From NCBI RefSeq assembly GCF_900172375.1, contig NZ_FWFS01000006.1:1-64000 (forward strand): 64,000 bases of DNA, read 5' to 3'. Made by a program: the position numbers and the translations under genes. This stretch comes from Aquimixticola soesokkakensis. Lineage in GTDB: Bacteria > Pseudomonadota > Alphaproteobacteria > Rhodobacterales > Rhodobacteraceae. Below the pieces are notes generated by a model, which saw only the letters and a program-made list of their open reading frames with translations, was not told the DNA's origin and ran no database searches. The number at the start of each line of letters is the position of its first letter. The stretch's first letter is position 1. Of the stretch, positions 58,590-64,000 are shown piece after piece.

Positions 58590-58697
58590 GGGGGCCTCGT
58601 TCAAATTTGGCGCGGGTGGATTCGGCGCGCGAAGGGAGCGCGAAGTGCCGCAGGTCTCACGCCGTGCGACCTATGGCAAGGGGGGATGACGCCCGTA

Positions 58698-58745
58698 TGA
58701 CAGGCGAGCTGCGTGACAGGCAAGCCGCGTGACAGGCAAGCCGCG
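58698..58745. repeat. 16-bp tandem repeat, three copies
   Basis: TGACAGGCGAGCTGCG (58698-58713) followed by two identical copies of TGACAGGCAAGCCGCG (58714-58729, 58730-58745), in the spacer 58590-58876 between rimK and tgt. The rest of the spacer holds no gene. Confidence 0.92.
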
Positions 58746-58876
58746 CCGCGGGGAAGCCCTGTGCCCGTGGTGGTGTGGCGCAGCGGGTATTTTTATCCGA
58801 AAGAAGCCGGCGGCTGCGCAAGAGAGGGGCGTGGCTGCTTCTGGCGCAGGCACGCGGCCTCGGCTATCAGGGGAGC

Positions 58877-60019
58877 ATGACACAGAGCCAGACACAACGA
58901 TTCTCCTTTTCCCTCGAGGCCACGGACGGCAAAGCCCGTTCGGGGCGTATTTCCACCCCGCGCGGCGAAATCCGCACACCGGCTTTCATGCCTGTGGGGA
59001 CGGCGGCGACCGTCAAGGCGATGATGCCCGAAAGCGTCGCGGCGACCGGTGCGGATATCCTGCTTGGCAATACCTATCATTTGATGTTGCGCCCGACCGC
59101 CGAGCGGATCGCGGCCCTTGGCGGTTTGCATAAATTCATGAATTGGGACAAGCCGATCCTCACGGATAGTGGCGGGTTTCAGGTGATGTCTCTGGCGGGG
59201 TTGCGCAAGCTGAGCGAGGAGGGCGTGCGCTTTGCCTCCCATGTGGATGGGTCCAAGCATATGCTCAGCCCGGAGCGTTCGATGGAGATCCAAAAGCTGC
59301 TTGGGTCGGACATCGTGATGGCGTTTGACGAATGTCCGGCACTGCCTGCCACCGAGGCCGAAGTGGCCAAATCCATGCAGTTGTCGATGCGCTGGGCGCA
59401 GCGGTCGCGCGATGCGTTCGGGGATCGTCCGGGGCATGCGCTGTTCGGGATCCAGCAAGGCGGTGTGACGCAGGATTTGCGCGCGCAAAGTGCCGAGGCG
59501 TTGCGGGCGATCGAATTTGACGGCTATGCGGTTGGCGGTTTGGCGGTGGGCGAGGGGCAGGAGGCGATGTTTGGCGTGCTGGACTATGCGCCCGACATGT
59601 TGCCCGTGCAAAAGCCGCGCTATCTGATGGGGGTGGGTAAGCCCGATGATATTGTCGGCGCGGTAAAGCGCGGCATCGACATGATGGATTGCGTGCTGCC
59701 GTCGCGCTCGGGGCGCACGGCGCAGGGCTGGACGCGGCGCGGGCAGGTCAACCTGCGCAATGCGCGCCATCAGGACGATCCGCGACCGTTGGACGCTGAT
59801 TGCACCTGCCCGTGTTGTGCGAAGTATTCGCGCGCCTATTTGCACCACGTCTTTCGCGCCAAGGAGATGATCGGGGGGATGCTGCTGACCTGGCACAACC
59901 TGCATTATTTTCAGGAGCTGATGGCGGGCATGCGTGCAGCCATTGCGTCCGGCACGTTTGACACATGGGAAGCGGCGTTCCAGATCGAGTTTGCCAGCGG
60001 CGATATCGAGCGGCTCTAG
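58877..60019 (+). CDS. tgt: Queuine tRNA-ribosyltransferase
   Basis: 380 residues from ATG 58877 (GGGGAG-like site upstream), the usual bacterial length. Motifs: [24 protein letters not shown] with an active-site Asp, [26 protein letters not shown], and the zinc site [19 protein letters not shown] (CxCxxC...H). It exchanges G34 for preQ1 in tRNAs with GUN anticodons. Its 3' end overlaps the convergent glycosyltransferase gene by 4 bp. Confidence 0.97.
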   Translation: MTQSQTQRFSFSLEATDGKARSGRISTPRGEIRTPAFMPVGTAATVKAMMPESVAATGADILLGNTYHLMLRPTAERIAALGGLHKFMNWDKPILTDSGGFQVMSLAGLRKLSEEGVRFASHVDGSKHMLSPERSMEIQKLLGSDIVMAFDECPALPATEAEVAKSMQLSMRWAQRSRDAFGDRPGHALFGIQQGGVTQDLRAQSAEALRAIEFDGYAVGGLAVGEGQEAMFGVLDYAPDMLPVQKPRYLMGVGKPDDIVGAVKRGIDMMDCVLPSRSGRTAQGWTRRGQVNLRNARHQDDPRPLDADCTCPCCAKYSRAYLHHVFRAKEMIGGMLLTWHNLHYFQELMAGMRAAIASGTFDTWEAAFQIEFASGDIERL

Positions 60020-62337
60020 GGGGCGCTGGAGCGCGCGCGGCGCAGACGTCCGGTACGCAGACGACGGGCACGGCGCGACAGGCGCAACACCCAAGGTTTG
60101 GGGCGCAGGACGATCCGCCACTCGGGGGCCGCGGGGATGCGGGGGTCCTTGGCGGGATCCGGGCGCGAGGGGAGAGCGGGGCTGGACCTGCGCACACTCT
60201 GGCGGTCTGGACCCTGCGGTACCAGCGTGAGGCTTTGGATCAGGTTGGCAATCAATTCGGGGCGCAGGGCCGTCAGCGGTTGCCAGTCCTCGGCGGCGAG
60301 GGCGGCGCGTTTCTTTGCAAGATCGAAGCGGTAGCCACGCGCGGCGGCAAAATCCGCCGAGAGGCTTTCCCACTGCGCGAGCAGGGCCAGCCGCGCCTCG
60401 GGCGAGAGGGCGCTTTGGGGGGACGCGGGGGGCGGCGTGAGCGAAAAGAACCCGCGCAAGACCTCCTGTCGCAGTTGCGCCGATGGGGAGGAGAGGCTCA
60501 GGATGCGCAGGATTTCAATCGTTTCGCGATCGGGAGAGGGATAGATCGGCAGGTCCAGCGTCGGGTGCTCGCCCAGACCGGCGAGCTTGCAAAACCCCTG
60601 CCAGAGGCTTCCGGTTGCGCGCATGTCCTCGAAACTGCCAAAGCGCAGCTTCGTGCCGGTGGCGGCCTCGAAAGGCGCGAATTGCGCGGGCAGATCCAGA
60701 AGATTGGCGCTTTGATCGACGATGAATTCCGCCAGCGAACGGTTGCCTGTCCGCGTGCCGTTGCTCACCCGTTCGCGATAGAGACTTTCGACATAGGCGC
60801 TGGGGTCGCGCAGCACGGCGATACAGGAGACATCCCCGTGCTGGCCAAGCGCGGCGACAAGGCGCGGGATGACATCGTCGCGCGTTTCGCCCATCGGCAT
60901 GAGCATGTTCTCGCAGGAAATCACAACATGGCGGGGGGCGTGGGCGCGAATTTCATGCGCCAGCGCATCCCAGACCTCGGGCGCGCCGTCACGCGCCAGT
61001 GCTGCCAGAAGTTCCTGATGCCCTGAAAAGCCACCGCGGCGGATGTTGAAGGTCTGTTCTTGTGCAAGGCCGCTGAGGGGCACCAGAATCCCCTGTGCCA
61101 GCAGCCGGTCGCGGTGGGCAAGCAGATGGTGCTGGATATTGGTCGAGCCGGTTTTATGCTGGCCCAGATGTAGGGTGATACGGGGTCTGCCCGCGCGACC
61201 TTCGCGGGCGCGCGCAGGGCGGGCCGTGGCGGGGGGCTTTGCGCGCTGCGCCGCGATCAGCGCCTGGGCGGCGCGAAAATCTCCGTTGCGCAACAGGCGG
61301 TGCAGGTCGAAAAACGTGGTGCGGCGAATGAGGCCGCGACGGCTTGGCTGGCCGACGCGGCTGACCAGCGCGATCTGGGGATCGTCGAATATCTCGTGCC
61401 CGAAACTGCCACTGCCCAGAAGCGACTGAACGCGCGCGCCCAGCGCGCGATAGAGCGTCGCCTGGGGGTCGTCAGGCGTGGCGGCGTTGAGCGCCGGTTC
61501 CTGATGCCGGGCGAGACTGTCGAGGATTTCCATGTCCCAGATCAGGCGCGAAACGGTGACGAACAGCTCGCGTTTCTCGAAGATCGGCGCAAGCGTTCCG
61601 CGCGCCACCGCAGCGCGGATACGGCCCAGACATTTTTCCAGCAACTGGACCTGCAACAGATGGGTATCGCCCGCAGGCGGGGTGACGGAAATCGACCCTG
61701 CCCGCCGCCGCCACACCCGAACGGGGTGCCCGAAATAGGCAATCGAGCGCGCATGCATCACGCAATCCAGCACGAAGAGGCGGTCTTCGAACCGCGTTTG
61801 GGCCTCGTCAAAGCGCAGGCCCTCGCGCGTGAGAAAGGCGCGTTTGTACAGGCTGGACCAGCTGGAGACGATGAACTGTGCCTGAGGGCCGTCGATCAGC
61901 CCCGCTGTCTGGGAGGGGGTGCTGTGCAGCAGCCGGTCGCGCGCAAGAAGGCTGGTGGCGGCGCTGCCGCGATGGCTGATGTAGCTCATCGCGTGCACCA
62001 TGTCGCTGTCGCTGCGCTGGGCGAAGGCGAGGTGCTCGAAGAGGCCGGTGGTCGTGTAGTAGTCGTCGGCATCGAGAAACCCGATCCAGACGCCGCTTGC
62101 CGCGTCCAGCCCCGTGTTGCGCGCCGCCGAGAGGCCGCGGTTGTGGGTATGGTGGAGGATGCGCACTGCAACGCCTTCGCACAGCGGCGCAAGATCGGCA
62201 GGCCCGAAAGACGCGGGGTTGTCGTTGATCACCAGAATTTCGACGTTGCTCAAGCGCTGCGCGGCGATGGATTGCAGCGCACAGCGCAGAAAGGCGGTCT
62301 CGTTGTAAAAGGGAATGATAATCGTCAGAAGCGTCAT
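60016..62337 (-). CDS. Glycosyltransferase family 2 fused to a sulfotransferase-like domain
   Basis: 773 residues. Residues 1-~290 are a GT-A family 2 domain: [60 protein letters not shown], with the DXD-type motif in FLDADDYY. After a linker, residues ~385-690 begin [20 protein letters not shown], the 5'-phosphosulfate loop of PAPS-dependent sulfotransferases, and continue with [10 protein letters not shown] and [20 protein letters not shown], a 3'-phosphate-loop-like region. The enzyme may transfer a sugar and sulfate it on a surface polysaccharide. No other polysaccharide genes are in the window. The basic tail ([17 protein letters not shown]) is odd. Confidence 0.85.
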   Translation of the reverse strand: MTLLTIIIPFYNETAFLRCALQSIAAQRLSNVEILVINDNPASFGPADLAPLCEGVAVRILHHTHNRGLSAARNTGLDAASGVWIGFLDADDYYTTTGLFEHLAFAQRSDSDMVHAMSYISHRGSAATSLLARDRLLHSTPSQTAGLIDGPQAQFIVSSWSSLYKRAFLTREGLRFDEAQTRFEDRLFVLDCVMHARSIAYFGHPVRVWRRRAGSISVTPPAGDTHLLQVQLLEKCLGRIRAAVARGTLAPIFEKRELFVTVSRLIWDMEILDSLARHQEPALNAATPDDPQATLYRALGARVQSLLGSGSFGHEIFDDPQIALVSRVGQPSRRGLIRRTTFFDLHRLLRNGDFRAAQALIAAQRAKPPATARPARAREGRAGRPRITLHLGQHKTGSTNIQHHLLAHRDRLLAQGILVPLSGLAQEQTFNIRRGGFSGHQELLAALARDGAPEVWDALAHEIRAHAPRHVVISCENMLMPMGETRDDVIPRLVAALGQHGDVSCIAVLRDPSAYVESLYRERVSNGTRTGNRSLAEFIVDQSANLLDLPAQFAPFEAATGTKLRFGSFEDMRATGSLWQGFCKLAGLGEHPTLDLPIYPSPDRETIEILRILSLSSPSAQLRQEVLRGFFSLTPPPASPQSALSPEARLALLAQWESLSADFAAARGYRFDLAKKRAALAAEDWQPLTALRPELIANLIQSLTLVPQGPDRQSVRRSSPALPSRPDPAKDPRIPAAPEWRIVLRPKPWVLRLSRRARRLRTGRLRRARSSAP

Positions 62338-62404
62338 TGCGGCTTACGGCCCCGCCGGAGGGGGCACCTCTTTGGCACCAGCGCGGCGGCTGGGGACGCG
62401 GGGA

Positions 62405-62563
62405 TCACAGGCTGATCATCTGCAACTCTGTTTCATGCGCCTCTTGGTCAAGAAGCGTCTCGGTCTGCGGTGCGTCTGCGGCGTCCTCATCGTCGCCCAA
62501 AGGCTGCGCCGAAATATCCAGCGCCAGCAATCCACCGCCCAAAAGTGCCAAAAGAAACAACAT
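62405..62563 (-). CDS. 52-residue acidic single-pass membrane protein
   Basis: ATG at 62563, TAA-type stop at 62405. The product starts MLFLLALLGGGLLALDIS, one membrane segment, then a very acidic tail (DDEDAADAPQTETLLDQEAH, ends ELQMISL). Short anchored proteins with similar N-termini are common near RTX proteins in Rhodobacterales, but I know no role. It is 67 bp upstream of the glycosyltransferase gene on the same strand and may be cotranscribed with it. Confidence 0.6.
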   Translation of the reverse strand: MLFLLALLGGGLLALDISAQPLGDDEDAADAPQTETLLDQEAHETELQMISL

Positions 62564-63010
62564 CGCTTTACCCTTTACGCCTGCGCCCGTGTCCAGATGA
62601 CGCCTGTCGCAACGCCGATGCCTGCACAGCGTAAACGCCTGCCTGCATATTCGCCTGATTAGTGCGTATTCACGCGCTGCGCAGGCTCGTCCCGACTGTG
62701 TCACCCCGCCAGAATACGAACGATGCTTTCGCGGGTCAACGATCTGTTAACCATACGGCAGCTGCGCGGGCGGCTTTTGCACCTGCGCTCACAAAATTGA
62801 GGCAGTCATAGCGGGGCGGGCAAAGCGGGGCAGGCAAAGCGGGGCAGGCAGGGCTGGGCTGCGCGCGCCTGCAGTGTGCCTGTGTCAAGAGGCATAGGCA
62901 CGCACAGTCGCCTGTGCGTTTGGCGCTCTTCTTTGCGAAGCGGGCAGGCTTATCTGTCGCTCGACGCTTTCATCGCTGCCGATGCAGCGGTTCAGAACTG
63001 GAGTTTTTAG
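62564..63010. repeat. Spacer with a 14-bp tandem repeat, three copies
   Basis: GCGGGGCGGGCAAA (62811-62824), GCGGGGCAGGCAAA (62825-62838) and GCGGGGCAGGCAGG (62839-62852) follow each other. No gene is supported in the spacer. Confidence 0.88.
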
Positions 63011-64000
63011 ATGACCGAGACACTTTTCACCCCCGTGACCGCTGGCAAGATCGCGCTGGCCAACCGCATCGCCATGGCCCCGCTGACGCGCAACCGTGCG
63101 GATGATGCAACCGACCTCGTGGGCGACTTGCAGGTTGAATATTACGAACAGCGCGCCAGCGCCGGGCTGATCATCACCGAGGCCACGCAGATTTCGCCCG
63201 AGGGCAAGGGGTATATCATGGCGCCGGGCATCTATACCGACGAACATGTTGCCGCGTGGAAAAAAGTGACCGATGCGGTCCATGCCAAGGGCGGCAAGAT
63301 CGTCATCCAGCTCTGGCATGTGGGGCGGATTTCGCACACCTCTATCCAGCCCAACGGCCAAGCGCCTGTTGCGCCTTCCGCGATTGCCGCCAAGGGCAAG
63401 ACCTTTACCCAAAACGGGTTCGAAGACACATCGGTGCCGCGCGCTCTGGACATCGACGAGATGCCGCGCATCGTGGCCGATTACGTTCATGCGGTGAAAT
63501 GCGCGCGCGCTGCCGGATTTGACGGGGTCGAGATTCACGCCGCCAACGGCTATCTTCTGGATCAGTTCCTCAAAGACGGCGTCAACAAACGCACGGACGC
63601 CTATGGCGGCTCCGTTGAAAACCGCGCACGCCTGTTGTTCGAGGTGATGGATGCGGTCACGGCGGAATGGGACGCGGGCTATATCGGCATCCGCCTGTCG
63701 CCGTTCTCCCCCGCCAATGACGCCACAGACAGCGATCCCTTGGCGACCTTTACCCCCGTTGTCGAGCGGCTGAACACCTATGGTCTGTCGTATTTGCATA
63801 TGGTCGAGGGCGCGACGGGCGGCCCGCGTGACGGGGCCTTTGACACATTGCGCAAATCCTGGACGGGCACCTATATGGGCAATAACGGCTATGATCGGGA
63901 CCTGGCCACGGCGCGTGTCGATGACGGCTCAGTCGATATCGTGGCCTTCGGACGCCCCTTTATCGCCAACCCCGATCTGGTGGCGCGGCTGGAAAAAAAT
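63011..64000 (+). CDS. Old Yellow Enzyme family flavin oxidoreductase (NemA-like), cut by window end
   Basis: 330 residues are present from ATG 63011; the frame is still open at position 64000. OYE features: LFTPVTAGKIALANRIAMAP, LTRNRADDATDLVGDLQVEY, IVIQLWHVGRISH (the substrate-binding His and FMN contacts), and FDGVEIHAANGYLLDQFLKD then KRTDAYGGSVENRARLLFEV. VDIVAFGRPFIANPDLVARL is the phosphate-binding end of the FMN barrel. The usual length is ~360-370, so about 35 residues lie beyond the edge. It reduces activated alkenes or nitro compounds with NAD(P)H; the natural substrate is unknown. Confidence 0.93.
   Translation, partial: MTETLFTPVTAGKIALANRIAMAPLTRNRADDATDLVGDLQVEYYEQRASAGLIITEATQISPEGKGYIMAPGIYTDEHVAAWKKVTDAVHAKGGKIVIQLWHVGRISHTSIQPNGQAPVAPSAIAAKGKTFTQNGFEDTSVPRALDIDEMPRIVADYVHAVKCARAAGFDGVEIHAANGYLLDQFLKDGVNKRTDAYGGSVENRARLLFEVMDAVTAEWDAGYIGIRLSPFSPANDATDSDPLATFTPVVERLNTYGLSYLHMVEGATGGPRDGAFDTLRKSWTGTYMGNNGYDRDLATARVDDGSVDIVAFGRPFIANPDLVARLEKN

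Overview
The window (about 63-64% G+C by eye) reads as a chromosome segment of a Rhodobacterales alphaproteobacterium (Rhodobacteraceae/Roseobacter type). The evidence is the gene families taken together: an Entner-Doudoroff pathway (edd, eda), a DksA lacking the usual zinc cysteines, an Ate/Bpt N-end-rule transferase, DUF2852, DUF2927 and DUF3307 proteins, an RTX-Hint protein, a taurine-pyruvate-type aminotransferase and a SigF/NrsF-controlled bufferin locus. Genes are tightly packed, often with stop/start or convergent 3' overlaps.

Layout. 1-960: end of an integrative element (frameshifted, edge-truncated tyrosine integrase) next to tRNA-Ser(GCT). 1.5-6.0 kb: a four-gene archaic-type chaperone-usher operon of spore-coat-U pilins with an unusually short chaperone. 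6.0-15.0 kb: peptide-type ABC importer, amidase and class III aminotransferase in one operon, with a divergent LysR regulator. 15-18.6 kb: RTX-Hint protein and an AGCS sodium/amino acid symporter. 18.7-22.5 kb: a complete bufferin (copper-binding RiPP) locus, bufABCD, divergent from sigF-nrsF, with a matching pair of ECF-type promoters in the shared intergenic region. 22.5-26.2 kb: TetR regulator and EmrAB-like efflux pump with two dyad operators.

26.2-28.1 kb is an AT-richer pocket with a cold-shock-like small protein and an XRE regulator. 28.1-31 kb holds ilvB and ilvN, split by a small lipoprotein gene and preceded by a Val/Leu-rich leader peptide and a terminator, a classical attenuator arrangement. 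31-41 kb carries bpt, RDD and DUF2852 membrane proteins, ybaK, eda, a DUF442 phosphatase-like protein, glnE and edd. eda and edd are about 4 kb apart and on opposite strands, but both carry the same TTAGCGCTAA palindrome upstream.

41-49 kb: small proteins, an RlmI-like methyltransferase coupled to a PIN protein, an M48 protease, and a five-gene MoxR/VWA operon. 49-54.5 kb: dksA, a flavin monooxygenase, tpiA with twin operators, an IscA-type protein, a DUF3307/SatD-like pair with its own operator repeats, and SufT. 54.7-64 kb: NCS2 nucleobase permease, an HNH nuclease with a probable PUA-like sensor domain, a RimB-RimK fusion, tgt, a glycosyltransferase-sulfotransferase fusion, a tiny acidic membrane protein, and an Old Yellow Enzyme cut by the window edge.

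The strongest discovery-type signals are the bufferin locus with its two promoters, the ilv attenuator, the shared Entner-Doudoroff operators, several unassigned twin operators (TetR pump, DUF2852, tpiA, SatD-like), the single-domain usher chaperone, and short tandem duplications that recur between genes. All family assignments come from reading the sequence; no database search was run.
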